Shown here in pieces: positions 1 through 8,463 of a DNA stretch of 64,000 bases. The notes under the pieces were generated by a model. That model was not told the origin of the DNA. It saw nothing but the letters and a program-made list of their open reading frames with translations, and did no database searches. Numbering within the stretch: the stretch's first letter is position 1; each line of letters opens with the position of its first letter. The DNA is taken from contig CALUPW010000010.1 of NCBI GenBank assembly GCA_944322785.1, positions 1-64,000 on the forward strand. Direction: 5' to 3'. The position numbers and the translations under genes are program-made. Source of the stretch: Candidatus Gastranaerophilales bacterium. GTDB taxonomy: Bacteria; Cyanobacteriota; Vampirovibrionia; Gastranaerophilales; Gastranaerophilaceae.

Positions 1-33
1 CTTTTGTTGCGATGCAAAAGAAAAGAATGTACC
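1..33. repeat. right part of a GTAC-ended hairpin repeat, cut by the window edge
   Basis: The first bases are the 3' side of a long hairpin whose complete copy lies at 63915-63958. The sequence from 1 to about 74 matches 63927-64000 with a single C/G difference at position 33. This is therefore a dispersed repeat. A related hairpin with a different stem lies at 1807-1852. No protein is encoded. Confidence 0.8.
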
Positions 34-105
34 AAGTTCACTATCAAATGGATAAAGTGAAGCCATTTTCTACGGCTCGTGCCTCGCCTCGAAAAGAAGG
101 CAAGA

Positions 106-280
106 AAACACGCTTACTGTTTAATCACTACTAAACTCAACCCTAGCGGATTAACTCGCTTTGCTCGGACAAAATCCGCTTTATCGTTGTTTCGTTAAGT
201 AGTGATTGATACTTTTTACAATGAGTCCCCGACGGCTAATTGTGCTACCAATCCGTCACTCTGGCCTCCGAGCCGGAGTC
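106..280 (+). repeat. left arm of a ~175-bp inverted repeat flanking the first prepilin gene
   Basis: This segment is the reverse complement of 1621-1795 with only a handful of mismatches, by eye about 97 percent identity. It includes a GTCACTC...GAGCCGGAGTC palindrome. The arms enclose about 1.3 kb holding the promoter and the whole prepilin gene 646-1458. Together with the hairpin repeats outside them they form a nested symmetrical island. Confidence 0.85.
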
Positions 281-388
281 TGTCACCATACAGCCCTTAT
301 ACACACGCAAACAACACTAAAACACAACAGAAAGTCAATATAACATTAAAATAATGTAACAATTTAACTCCTCATACATTTAGAGGAC

Positions 389-417
389 TTGACAATATCC
401 GAATAAAGATATAAAAT
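389..417 (+). promoter_or_regulatory. sigma70-type promoter of the prepilin gene
   Basis: TTGACA at 389-394, a 17-base spacer, then TAAAAT at 412-417. Transcription would start near 424, giving an untranslated leader of about 220 bases. That leader contains several short inverted repeats, for example CTTAAC/GTTAAG and a GGGTTT/AAGCCC hairpin near 545-565. No known riboswitch was recognised in it. 281-388 holds nothing else that I can see. Confidence 0.6.
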
Positions 418-645
418 AAGTTTATAACAAATAGTTTTCTAAACACCTGCACTGGATGGTTTACCTTTCTTAACGGGTGAGGTTAAGAGGTGAAAAAGAT
501 GAACAATAGAGGAGCAGGAAGAAATATTTGTACATAGTTGGTTTCGGGTTTACGTGAAGCCCGGAGGTTATCAAGAAAGTATCGTATTCGGTGAGAGTAT
601 AGGTGATACGGTATTTTCAAACAGTAAAAAAGAAAGGTGAGAATT

Positions 646-1458
646 ATGACAAAATTCAAAGGTTTTACTCTTGCTGAAGTGTTAATCACTTTGGGTATCA
701 TCGGGGTAGTTGCCGCAATGACCATGCCTACATTGATTAACTCAACGCAGGGCGCCCAGTACAAAACAGCTTACAAAAAAGCATTATCAGTATTGTCTCA
801 GGCAATTGTTATGAACATCGCTCTTGAAGACTACGATTTGTCACAAACAGTTGAAGGTGGTGTAAACACCAAAACTCACGATGATGAATCTCAAACAATT
901 TATACATTGTTTAAAAACCGTATGAACGTTGTAAAAGTAGCAGATGATACAGACTTCCCTGCAGATGCAGTGAACGGCGATCCTGATTTCTATAAAGTTA
1001 TTGCAATTGGTGATGCTGAAGACAGACCGGATGAAGGACACTTCTCTGACGAAAACGGCGGTAACACAGCATTGACTGCTTGGGTAACTGCAAATCAACC
1101 GTTTGGTGATATGACTTACCTGTTTATGAACGATGGTATTGCATTTATCTTTGATAACGCTCAATATGAATGTGCAGAACAAACATCAACAACAACTGAC
1201 CAATACTGCTTCGGTTGGATTGACGTAAACGGTCAAAAAGGTCCTAACAGAGTTGTAGAATGTGATGCTAACACCTATACTCCAGGTACTGCTAATGCTA
1301 ACGGCGGTAACGCTGATACAGGTCAAGCTGATACTTCTGTAGGTGACAATGCTGTTTGTACAGTTACAAACCCGACAGATATTTATCCGGTTATGTTCTA
1401 CGGACAAACAATTGTTCCTGCAACAGCAGCTGGTCGTGCAGTTCTTTATGCAAAATAA
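646..1458 (+). CDS. type IV prepilin / pseudopilin-like protein
   Basis: A 270-residue protein expected to be a type IV pilin-family subunit. It opens with a short basic leader (MTKFKG), a prepilin-peptidase site G|FTLAEV with Glu5, and a long hydrophobic helix (LITLGIIGVVAAMTMPTLI). The C-terminal part has four or more Cys residues and the loop IDVNGQKGPN, which is shared with the other prepilin-like proteins in the window. ATG 646 is chosen because AAAGGTGAG lies just upstream; the GTG nine bases earlier sits inside that ribosome-binding site. The gene stands alone between inverted repeats. It could be a pseudopilin rather than a major pilin, and assembly genes other than pilT are not nearby. 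Confidence 0.85.
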   Translation: MTKFKGFTLAEVLITLGIIGVVAAMTMPTLINSTQGAQYKTAYKKALSVLSQAIVMNIALEDYDLSQTVEGGVNTKTHDDESQTIYTLFKNRMNVVKVADDTDFPADAVNGDPDFYKVIAIGDAEDRPDEGHFSDENGGNTALTAWVTANQPFGDMTYLFMNDGIAFIFDNAQYECAEQTSTTTDQYCFGWIDVNGQKGPNRVVECDANTYTPGTANANGGNADTGQADTSVGDNAVCTVTNPTDIYPVMFYGQTIVPATAAGRAVLYAK

Positions 1459-1576
1459 TTTTCGCATAATATAAGTTACAAAATGCGTCCTTCCGCAAGG
1501 AGGGACGTATTTTTTTTGACTCCGCACTGGGGCTGGAGTTAAAAAACAGTCCGCTCATAGCAACCACCAATACGTC

Positions 1577-1643
1577 ATTCTGACGCAAGTCAGAATCTGT
1601 CAATGCTGATTGAATAAATTGACTCCGGCTCGTGGGCCGGAGT
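1577..1643. repeat. pair of REP-like palindromes
   Basis: ATTCTGACGCAAGTCAGAAT at 1577-1596 and ACTCCGGC...GCCGGAGT at 1622-1643 are separated by a stretch of the CAATGCTGATT type. The same two-palindrome arrangement recurs at 1897-1963 and, translated in frame, at 33929-34048. Such elements resemble the palindromic repeats that give the peptide HSGLDPES in other bacteria. Confidence 0.75.
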
Positions 1644-1795
1644 GACGGATTGGTAGCACAATTAGCCGTCGGGGACTCATTGTAAAAACTATCAATCACT
1701 ACTTAACGAAACAACGATAAAGCGGATTTTGTCCGAGCAAAGCGAGTTAATCCGCTCGGGTTGAGTTTAGTAGTGATTAAACAGTAAGCGTGTTT
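1621..1795 (-). repeat. right arm of the inverted repeat flanking the prepilin gene
   Basis: Reverse complement of 106-280 with few mismatches. It contains GAGCAAAGCGAGTTAATCCG and GTAGTGATTAAACAGTAAGC, which match the left arm exactly when inverted. The arm overlaps the second palindrome of the REP-like pair at 1622-1643. Confidence 0.85.
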
Positions 1796-1806
1796 CTCTT
1801 TCTTTG

Positions 1807-1852
1807 GTACATTTCTTTCTCTTTGCATCGCAACAAAGAGAAAGAAATGTAC
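1807..1852. repeat. 19-bp GTAC-ended hairpin repeat
   Basis: A perfect inverted repeat begins GTACATTTC and ends GAAATGTAC, with arms of 19 bp and an 8-base loop. Its architecture matches the hairpins at 63915-63958 and 18650-18677, but the stem sequences differ. This suggests a structured mobile or REP-like family and not simple copies. Confidence 0.75.
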
Positions 1853-1896
1853 ACTATAAATAACATTGTTTAGCGTGCAATGACGTAAATTTTGTC

Positions 1897-1963
1897 ATTC
1901 TGACGTAAGTCAGAATCTATCAATGCTGATTTAAATGAATAGACTCCGAATCAAGTCCGGAGT
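1897..1963. repeat. second pair of REP-like palindromes
   Basis: ATTCTGACGTAAGTCAGAAT at 1897-1916, then the CAATGCTGATT linker, then ACTCCGAATCAAGTCCGGAGT-type palindrome at 1943-1963. This is the same design as 1577-1643 with point differences. Confidence 0.75.
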
Positions 1964-2105
1964 GACGTGAAGGGAACTGTCGGTAGTGACTGCTGTCGAA
2001 TTTTGGCGCCGTCGGCGCCGACGGGTGCAGGGTTGTAAAAAAAACAGGATTATGTTAACATCAACTTGTGTATTAGATTAGGGAAGAAGAGGGAGAAATT
2101 TCCAG

Positions 2106-3962
2106 ATGGTTTGTACTGTTAATTATACGGATGTTATCCGGAAAGCGCTCAAAGCTTTAAACAAAAAGAATTTTGCACTTATTATACACAGCGGCAGTTT
2201 TCCTGCGGCGTCAGGGGAAAATACAGGGTTCGGCTCTATAAACTCCAACGGCGGTCGGGAAGTTATTGATTATGCATCTGGCATTTTTAATGCAATTCAG
2301 CTCGGGCCCGCCGGAAAAACCAAAAGCTGTGATTCATCACCATATACGGGCACCATTTTTTCCGGTAATCCTTTGTTTATTGACCTTAAACAATTGACAA
2401 CCGATGAATGGAATAATATTCTGTCTGTTGAAACTTACAATGAAATTGTTAACGAAAACCCTAACAAAGATGTTAACAAAACCGCTTATTCATATATTTA
2501 TAAGCGTCAAAACGAGGCTTTAGAGGAAGCATGGAATAACTTCAAAAAAGTTGATAACCCACAATTGAAAAAAGAATTTGAAAGCTACAAGCTTGAAAAT
2601 GACTACTGGCTTGACAAGGACAGTTTATATGAAGCACTTTCAATTGAGCATGGAAATGATTACTGGCCTCTCTGGGAATCAGAAACCGACAAAAATCTGT
2701 TTAACCCTAAGTCAAATGAAGAAAAAATTGAGTTTTCAAAAAGAATTAACGAAATTTCGAAAAAATATGAAAACGAAATTGAACAGTATAAATTTATTCA
2801 ATTTGTTTTGAATAAACAGAACGAAAAAACAAGAGAATATGCAAAAGAAAAAAATATTAAAATGATAGCAGACCGTCAGGTTGCGTTTTCAGACCGTGAC
2901 ACATGGGCATATCAGTCTTTATTTTTGGAAGGCTGGATGCTGGGCTGCCCGCCGGATTATTTTTCAAAAGACGGACAGGCGTGGGGATTTCCTGTTATGA
3001 ATCCGGACAGAATGTACAATGACGACGGTTCTCTTGATGAGGGCGGAATTCTGCTTAAAAATTTATACAAAAAAATGTTCCGTGAAAACCCCGGCGGAGT
3101 TCGGATTGACCATATTGTGGGACTTATTGATCCGTGGGTTTACAAAGCCGGTAAAAAACCGAGAATAGATCAGGGTGCTGGCAGATTGTATTCATCTCCT
3201 GAGCATCCGGAACTTTCAAGATTTGCAATTGCAAGAATGGAAGATTTGGATATGGAGCTTGAAGCTGACAAAGAAAAACGGGTTAAAACCCTTTCTAAAG
3301 AACAAATTCACAAATACGGACGTTTGATTGAAAAAATTGTTATTGCCGCAGCTGAAGAAGAAGGGCTTGATAAGGATGCAATTGTTTGTGAAGACCTTGG
3401 AACATTGACAAATCCTGTCGCTGAGGTTATGAAAGAATACGGGCTTCAGGGAATGCGGCTCACACAGTTTGTTGTTCCGGAGAAACCGCTTCACCCATAC
3501 AGATGCTGCAATATTGACGAACGCTGCTGGGCTATGGTCGGAACTCATGACAACGAACCTATTAAAATGTGGGCAGATTCAATGGTTAACACTCATGAAG
3601 GGTATCTGCACGTCAAAAACCTCGTTGATGACTTGTTTGCGGAATGCGACAACAAAGACGAAATCATTACAAACATGACTAAAGATGCAGAATTTCTTGC
3701 TCAGACAAAACTTGTTGAAATTTTTGCCTCAAAAGCTGAAAATATCCAGATATTCTTTACGGATTTCTTTAAAATCTATGACGTTTACAATCGCCCGGGA
3801 ACATCCGGCGATGAAAACTGGAGTTTAAGACTTCCTGACAACTTTAAAGAGATTCATCCGATTAACCTTGCAAATATTTTGAAGCTTGCAATAATCGCAA
3901 GAGGTCATGAATTTGCAAATCAAAATCAACAATTGATTGACGAGTTGTCAAGTCTGGAATAA
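2106..3962 (+). CDS. malQ: 4-alpha-glucanotransferase (GH77, amylomaltase)
   Basis: Transfers alpha-1,4-glucan segments between maltodextrins in the cytoplasm, in maltodextrin or glycogen turnover. GH77 signatures are clear: SPYTGTIFSGNPLFIDL, IKMIADRQVAFSDRDTWA, GGVRIDHIVGL with the nucleophile Asp335, VCEDLGT with the acid/base Glu429, and GTHDNEP with the stabilising Asp482. At 618 residues it is longer than the ~500-residue Thermus-type enzyme. The extra length is mainly a charged Lys/Glu-rich helical insert at about residues 130-245. The gene stands alone, starts at the ATG 2106 after a GGGAG motif, and ends at a strong terminator. It may act with the GH13-like protein encoded at 36948-41432, but this is inference. 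Confidence 0.93.
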   Translation: MVCTVNYTDVIRKALKALNKKNFALIIHSGSFPAASGENTGFGSINSNGGREVIDYASGIFNAIQLGPAGKTKSCDSSPYTGTIFSGNPLFIDLKQLTTDEWNNILSVETYNEIVNENPNKDVNKTAYSYIYKRQNEALEEAWNNFKKVDNPQLKKEFESYKLENDYWLDKDSLYEALSIEHGNDYWPLWESETDKNLFNPKSNEEKIEFSKRINEISKKYENEIEQYKFIQFVLNKQNEKTREYAKEKNIKMIADRQVAFSDRDTWAYQSLFLEGWMLGCPPDYFSKDGQAWGFPVMNPDRMYNDDGSLDEGGILLKNLYKKMFRENPGGVRIDHIVGLIDPWVYKAGKKPRIDQGAGRLYSSPEHPELSRFAIARMEDLDMELEADKEKRVKTLSKEQIHKYGRLIEKIVIAAAEEEGLDKDAIVCEDLGTLTNPVAEVMKEYGLQGMRLTQFVVPEKPLHPYRCCNIDERCWAMVGTHDNEPIKMWADSMVNTHEGYLHVKNLVDDLFAECDNKDEIITNMTKDAEFLAQTKLVEIFASKAENIQIFFTDFFKIYDVYNRPGTSGDENWSLRLPDNFKEIHPINLANILKLAIIARGHEFANQNQQLIDELSSLE

Positions 3963-3980
3963 TCTGGTAATATGTTTGGT

Positions 3981-4010
3981 AAGGCGCCGTGTGCGCACGG
4001 CGCCTTATTT
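3981..4010 (+). terminator. rho-independent terminator after malQ
   Basis: The hairpin AAGGCGCCGTG / CACGGCGCCTT with a 4-base loop is followed by TTATTT. It lies 18 bases after the malQ stop and ends before the next ribosome-binding site, so it separates malQ from the lipoprotein gene. Confidence 0.85.
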
Positions 4011-4036
4011 ATTACGGAATATGGAGAAATGCTGAT

Positions 4037-4885
4037 ATGATAAAAAAGAGTTTTGCTGCATTATTTATAATACTGGCACTTGCATCCTGCGGAATTTGCA
4101 AAGAAGCAGACACCGGCACTGATGCCAAACTTATTTATAATGAGGGTGTTGAACTCTACAAACTCGGTGAATATGAACGTTCTATGAAAGCGTTTAAAAA
4201 AGCAACTGAAATTGATCCGGATTATATTGATGCCTATTACAATTTAGGGACAATACTTGAACAGCTGAAACAGTATAGAGAAGCTTTAACTGTCTTTAAA
4301 CAAATTATTGTCAGAAAGCCTGACGATTACGAATCTGTATATAAAGCAGCTGTTTTAAGCATGAAACTCGGCGAAAACGATAAAGCAAAATCATATCTTT
4401 CAATAATTCCGAACAGTGCAAACGTTGCCCCAAAGGCTCGAGAACTTGCGACTCAGCTTCAAACCGATATGCAGACAATTAAAACCGAGGAAAAAGCAAA
4501 ACAGGCTGAAGAAGCTAAAGTTCCGCAATCAAATAATGTTTTTAACAATCTTTCAAGCCCCACGGGTCTTACAACAGATAAAGAAGGAAATCTTTATGTG
4601 GCTGGATTTTCGGACAATACAATCTATAAAATTACACCTGAAGGGAAAAAGGTTGTGTTTTTAAAAGATGTAAGAGTAAACGGTCCTATCGGTATTGCAA
4701 GCGATGATAAAGAAAATATTTATATAGCGAATTATAACAACAACAACGTTTTAAAAGTTTCCGCAACAGGTGATGTTTCAGTTCTTGTCGGAAACGTGCA
4801 AAAGCCTTACGGACTTCATATTTCAGGGAATATTTTATATATATCTTCTCAAGGGAGCAACTCCGTTATTAAATATGTTTTATAA
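4037..4885 (+). CDS. lipoprotein with TPR and NHL-like repeats
   Basis: A 282-residue protein with a lipoprotein signal peptide: MIKKS start, hydrophobic core, lipobox LASC with Cys18 or so. It is then probably anchored in a membrane facing the periplasm. Residues ~30-130 hold TPR repeats (YNEGVELYKLGEYERSMKAF, YYNLGTILEQLKQYREALTVF). Residues ~165-280 hold NHL/beta-propeller-like blades (PTGLTTDKEGNLYVAGFSDN, PIGIASDDKENIYIANYNNN). No enzyme motif is visible; both parts suggest protein-binding or scaffold work. ATG 4037 is used because GGAG precedes it and the signal peptide starts there. The stop overlaps the convergent downstream gene by six bases. Confidence 0.8.
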   Translation: MIKKSFAALFIILALASCGICKEADTGTDAKLIYNEGVELYKLGEYERSMKAFKKATEIDPDYIDAYYNLGTILEQLKQYREALTVFKQIIVRKPDDYESVYKAAVLSMKLGENDKAKSYLSIIPNSANVAPKARELATQLQTDMQTIKTEEKAKQAEEAKVPQSNNVFNNLSSPTGLTTDKEGNLYVAGFSDNTIYKITPEGKKVVFLKDVRVNGPIGIASDDKENIYIANYNNNNVLKVSATGDVSVLVGNVQKPYGLHISGNILYISSQGSNSVIKYVL

Positions 4886-6535
4886 TCCCAATCGACTCTG
4901 AAAAAAATTGTTTAACAACACCGGCACAAGTCTGGCATTCAATGCGCTGAAGTCAAAAACAAATTCATTTACACCCGCTTTTTGAAGTGTTGTAATATTT
5001 GCAAAATCTTCAAGAATTTTATCTTCAAACATATGCATTCTGCAAAAACCGTCGCATGTAAACGGATAAATCTTCTTTAATGACGGGTCTTTCAAGGCAA
5101 ATCCGCCCCTGTGGCACGGAGCCTTGCAGGAAAGTCGGGAAATAATTGCACTGTCATTATTCAAAGGGCACAACCCCAGACTCGGAACCCTTATATTACC
5201 CGCAATTGTATATTTTCTGTTCGGAATAATACTCTTAATCTTTTTAATCGTTTGAATCGCACTTTCCATATCCGTAAACGAGGTAAAATCAACCGTATCA
5301 ATCGGTGCCAGATTGTTTAAACATTTAATTGACAAACTGTTTAAAAGATTTATTCCCTGACCGATTTCAATCGGAATATGGTTGATTTCATTATCATTAA
5401 TAACAGCCCAAAAGTATCCGATATTATTGATTATCAAACTGTCAGGAACAGGCGGTGACAACAACAGCTGCTTTACATACTCATAGACTCTGTCGAAATC
5501 CCTCTCTATCAAAATTCTCGGCGTTGAAAGCTGAAATTTTATATCATGCTTTTTACAGAACTTTTTAACCTTTGTTATAACTTCATTAAAACTGCTTGTT
5601 GCAAGATCGCATGTTGAAAGGATTTCACCATATTCAATCGAATAAACCGGATTTGTTCCTATTTTTTTTATATAATTTTCAAGCTCTTTTAACTGTGCAA
5701 GTTCGGATAATCTTAAATTAATTTTGAAATCATCCGACTTTTCAAAATTAATATCCCTTAAAACCCTTGCACGCTTTATTTCCCATTCAAAATTTTGAAT
5801 GTTGCGGCTAAATTTGAAATCTTTGCCTTCTGCGCAGACCATATCGCCCGTAAAATGATTTGTTTGATAAATGCTCTTTCTTACATGTTTAAAAGGAAGC
5901 TTATGATTTTTGAAAATCTTTGGTTTTGCAAGAATATTTTCAACAAGTTCAATTCCCTCAAGAATTTCCTCCGAATTTGCGAATTTTCCTTTGATTACAA
6001 CTTTATCGACAGCACCGGATTTTTTTATATCTTCGGCACACCAGGGCAGATTGTCCGAATCTATCGCAAGAGGGAGTTTAGTATATTTTTTGATTTTCGC
6101 AATGTTTTTAAGGTAAATTTCCTCTGTAATAATGATTTCATCGACTTTGTGAAAGTTGCTTATAAAATCAATACCTGAAAGATTGTGAATGTCAAAATAC
6201 GAATCAACTATTACTTTAAACGGAAGTTTAAAAACTTTAATTGCTTCAAGAATAGCAAAACTGTTTATGAAAATACCGTCAATCCCTGCTGTTTTAAGGA
6301 ACTTTAGCATTTTTTTTATTTCAGGAAGGTTTTCCTCTGTTATATCATGTTTAAAATTTATATAAATTTTACAATCATTTTTTCGAGCTTCATCAACAAA
6401 TTCGTTGACATATTCAAAATTATTATTAAGAAATTTTTTGTAATAAACATAATAATCCCGACAATGAGTATTTTTTGCAAACATTTCAATGTCTTCAGGC
6501 TTTTTTACCGGTGCAACAACCACAATATCTTTCAT
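4880..6535 (-). CDS. U32 peptidase-family-like protein
   Basis: A 551-residue protein whose N-terminal half reads as a TIM-barrel-like (beta/alpha) domain (IDGIFINSFAIL, VDEIIITEEIYL). The C-terminal part has a Cys cluster (GLCPLN, SCKAPC, TCDGFCRMH) followed by ITTLQKAGVNEFVFDF. This matches the pattern of U32 proteins (RlhA, TrhP, UbiU, UbiV), where clustered cysteines bind a 4Fe-4S centre and the proteins serve RNA or quinone hydroxylation. Which branch applies cannot be told from the sequence alone. It is a single gene, convergent with the lipoprotein gene. The family call is by pattern and is moderately sure; the substrate is unknown. Confidence 0.55.
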   Translation of the reverse strand: MKDIVVVAPVKKPEDIEMFAKNTHCRDYYVYYKKFLNNNFEYVNEFVDEARKNDCKIYINFKHDITEENLPEIKKMLKFLKTAGIDGIFINSFAILEAIKVFKLPFKVIVDSYFDIHNLSGIDFISNFHKVDEIIITEEIYLKNIAKIKKYTKLPLAIDSDNLPWCAEDIKKSGAVDKVVIKGKFANSEEILEGIELVENILAKPKIFKNHKLPFKHVRKSIYQTNHFTGDMVCAEGKDFKFSRNIQNFEWEIKRARVLRDINFEKSDDFKINLRLSELAQLKELENYIKKIGTNPVYSIEYGEILSTCDLATSSFNEVITKVKKFCKKHDIKFQLSTPRILIERDFDRVYEYVKQLLLSPPVPDSLIINNIGYFWAVINDNEINHIPIEIGQGINLLNSLSIKCLNNLAPIDTVDFTSFTDMESAIQTIKKIKSIIPNRKYTIAGNIRVPSLGLCPLNNDSAIISRLSCKAPCHRGGFALKDPSLKKIYPFTCDGFCRMHMFEDKILEDFANITTLQKAGVNEFVFDFSALNARLVPVLLNNFFQSRLGL

Positions 6536-6689
6536 AAATTTAATTATAGCTTTTTACGGATGAAAAATAAAGCTTTATAAATTTTTTTGAAGATTGAAAC
6601 ATAAATTCAACTTTACATTTCTTCACAAAACACTAAATAAAGGCAATTTTCAGGGAATGAAATACTTAATAGATATATAAAGGAATATA

Positions 6690-6714
6690 TCGGGATATAA
6701 AAGGAATATCCCGA
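6690..6714 (+). promoter_or_regulatory. perfect hairpin in the leader of the small-protein gene
   Basis: TCGGGATAT (6690-6698) pairs perfectly with ATATCCCGA (6706-6714) around a 7-base loop AAAAGGA. The hairpin lies about 50 bases before the start at 6766. Its loop carries an AAGGA that could mimic a ribosome-binding site. There is no T-run, so it is not a terminator; its role is unknown. Confidence 0.45.
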
Positions 6715-6765
6715 CGGAAATCTCACACACAACATTAATAGGAAAACTTCATAGGGAGGACACGT

Positions 6766-7008
6766 ATGGCAATAGGTGCAGAAGACTATATTGACCAATT
6801 GTTAGTCAAAAAATACGCAGAAGAAAAAGTAGATAACCATGACAACATGGAATCAATGGTTGACCCTCACAAAATGATGAGCGCAATGAATGATTACGCA
6901 AGTATGTCACGCAATATGATGCTCTTAAAACAAAAACTAAACATTGCATGTTATGCAATTAACGCACGTACGGCAAAATATCAAAAATCCCCTGCCGCAC
7001 AATATTAA
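6766..7008 (+). CDS. small conserved-looking hypothetical protein (80 aa)
   Basis: I do not recognise this 80-residue protein. It is soluble, helical and Met-rich (MVDPHKMMSAMNDYASMSRNMMLL), with no Cys cluster and no signal peptide. A strong GGGAGGA ribosome-binding site lies 6 bases before ATG 6766, and the leader carries a perfect hairpin, so translation looks real. The helical tail (LKQKLNIACYAINARTAKYQ) faintly recalls small rod-type flagellar/type III proteins such as FlgB. A FliI-type ATPase is encoded at 62095-63441, but this similarity is too weak to be a call. maf follows 55 bases later and may be co-transcribed. Confidence 0.7.
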   Translation: MAIGAEDYIDQLLVKKYAEEKVDNHDNMESMVDPHKMMSAMNDYASMSRNMMLLKQKLNIACYAINARTAKYQKSPAAQY

Positions 7009-7062
7009 AGATTGATATACCTTTTTTTTCTAGTACAATAGAGTAAAAAAGAGGTATAAACA

Positions 7063-7617
7063 ATGGGGAAAATAATCCTTGCTTCTTCGTCACCACGGAG
7101 AGCGGATATATTGAAACAACATAATATAATATTTGAAGTATTACCGTCACCGTATCAGGAAGATCATTCAGTGACGGATTTTTCTTATTCTTTTGTGGAA
7201 AGTCTTGCCTATAATAAAGCAAACGCTCTTGCTCCGCTTTTAAATGAGCCTGCAAAAGTAATCGGGGCTGATACGGTTGTTGTACTTGACGGAAAAATTT
7301 TGGGAAAACCTCATGATTATAATGAAGCTTTTGACATGCTTAAAAAACTTTCAGGCAGAAAGCATAAGGTTGTAACTTCTATTGCCGTAATAGACACAGC
7401 TTCAGGTAAAGGAAAAATCCGCTCTGTAACAAGCGTTGTAGAGTTTGAAAAACTTACAGACGAACAAATTGATTTTTATATAAAAACCTTCAAGCCCTAC
7501 GACAAAGCAGGGTCATACGGCATTCAGGAGATGCCTGAAGGTTACATTAAACACTATGAAGGAAGTTTAGAGAACATCATAGGATTATGTGCCGAAAAAG
7601 TTATTGAAATGCTTTAA
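7063..7617 (+). CDS. maf: Maf-family nucleotide pyrophosphatase
   Basis: A cytoplasmic house-cleaning enzyme that hydrolyses nucleoside triphosphates (dTTP/UTP and modified nucleotides in the YhdE type) to monophosphates. The 184-residue length is normal. Signatures are the N-terminal phosphate loop ILASSSPRR, the catalytic-site GADTVVVLDG, and YDKAGSYGIQ. The last favours the YhdE-like dTTP/UTP branch over YceF. The start ATG follows AAGAGGTATAAACA. It is preceded on the same strand by the 80-residue hypothetical and convergent with a prepilin gene 14 bases after its stop. Confidence 0.92.
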   Translation: MGKIILASSSPRRADILKQHNIIFEVLPSPYQEDHSVTDFSYSFVESLAYNKANALAPLLNEPAKVIGADTVVVLDGKILGKPHDYNEAFDMLKKLSGRKHKVVTSIAVIDTASGKGKIRSVTSVVEFEKLTDEQIDFYIKTFKPYDKAGSYGIQEMPEGYIKHYEGSLENIIGLCAEKVIEML

Positions 7618-7631
7618 AGCTTAGAGCAAAA

Positions 7632-8318
7632 TTAATAAGGCAAATTTTTAAAATAATCAGCCTCAGTCAAAGCTTTAATTGTACACCCGTAGCCGTTAGA
7701 GCTGTTTGTTGAATTCATTACACAATAAGTATCTTTAGGATAATAAGTGTCCGCATCACCAAAAGGCAGAAGCCTTCCTTTCTTGTTCAAATAAAAAGTA
7801 AAAATATCATATCCGAATTTGTTTGGCTTGTTATCAACATTATTTACATCAACTGCAATAAATATCTCAGATTCCATTGTTGCTGCAATACCACCAACAT
7901 CCAAAAATACAGTCATGTTACCATCTCTTGTATAAAATGCATAATCATTAAACTGTCCATTAGGAACACCTCCTGATAAAGTCTTGTAAGTGTCTTGAAT
8001 AAATTGCTTTGCTGTTGCATTTCCCCAAGTTATTCCACCTACATCCCTTGATGTCCCCATATATTTCTTTAAAAAACCACCAAAGGTACTAAAATCACTC
8101 CTGCTCAATTCTGTTACTCCGCCGTATTCATTTTCAATCACAAGCTGAATTGCTTGTGATAATGCTGAATATGACTTTTTGAAGCGGCTTTCTAAATCTT
8201 TATTTCTTATATCATTTATCAAAGAAGGCAATGTCATTGCAGCGACTATTCCTATAATACCAATTGTTATAAGAATCTCAGCCATAGTAAAAGCATATAT
8301 TTTTGTCTTGTCCAGCAT
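7632..8318 (-). CDS. type IV prepilin / pseudopilin-like protein
   Basis: A 228-residue protein with the leader MLDKTKIYA and the cleavage site A|FTMAEI, followed by LITIGIIGIVAAMTLPSLI. Residue -1 is Ala where prepilin peptidases usually meet Gly. The C-terminal third contains VDVNNVDNKPNKFGYDIFTF and a Cys pair ending in DYFKNLPY. This ending is nearly the same as that of the 33195-34215 prepilin (DYFKNLPK), so the two are close paralogs. It is monocistronic and divergent from an XRE regulator gene starting 146 bases away, which could control it. Confidence 0.85.
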   Translation of the reverse strand: MLDKTKIYAFTMAEILITIGIIGIVAAMTLPSLINDIRNKDLESRFKKSYSALSQAIQLVIENEYGGVTELSRSDFSTFGGFLKKYMGTSRDVGGITWGNATAKQFIQDTYKTLSGGVPNGQFNDYAFYTRDGNMTVFLDVGGIAATMESEIFIAVDVNNVDNKPNKFGYDIFTFYLNKKGRLLPFGDADTYYPKDTYCVMNSTNSSNGYGCTIKALTEADYFKNLPY

Positions 8319-8463
8319 ATTATCCTATCTCCCGATTTTTGTAACTGTACACTTATTTTATATTATTACTAAGTGTTTATCAATTATTATTAAGTGATTA
8401 TTACGTATTTTTTACATTTTTAAGTATATAAATAACTTAAAAAGATAAAAAAAAGAGTTTATT

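Larger units (their letters stand above)
1459..2105. other. repeat-filled intergenic region
   Basis: There is no credible gene here. Downstream of the prepilin a short inverted repeat (GTCCTTCCGCAAGGAGGGAC-like) and a T-run near 1490-1515 form a probable terminator. The rest is filled by palindromic repeats, the right inverted-repeat arm, a 19-bp hairpin, and a GGCGCCGTCGGCGCCGAC palindromic run at about 2005-2023. The malQ gene starts after about 80 bases of ordinary AT-rich sequence. Confidence 0.7.

Noticed and set aside
420-645. c-di-GMP riboswitch in the long leader of the first prepilin
   Set aside because: The leader has hairpins, but the conserved GEMM core motifs could not be found.
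3989-4036. Upstream GTG start for the TPR/NHL lipoprotein
   Set aside because: It lies inside the malQ terminator hairpin; ATG 4037 starts an intact lipoprotein signal peptide.
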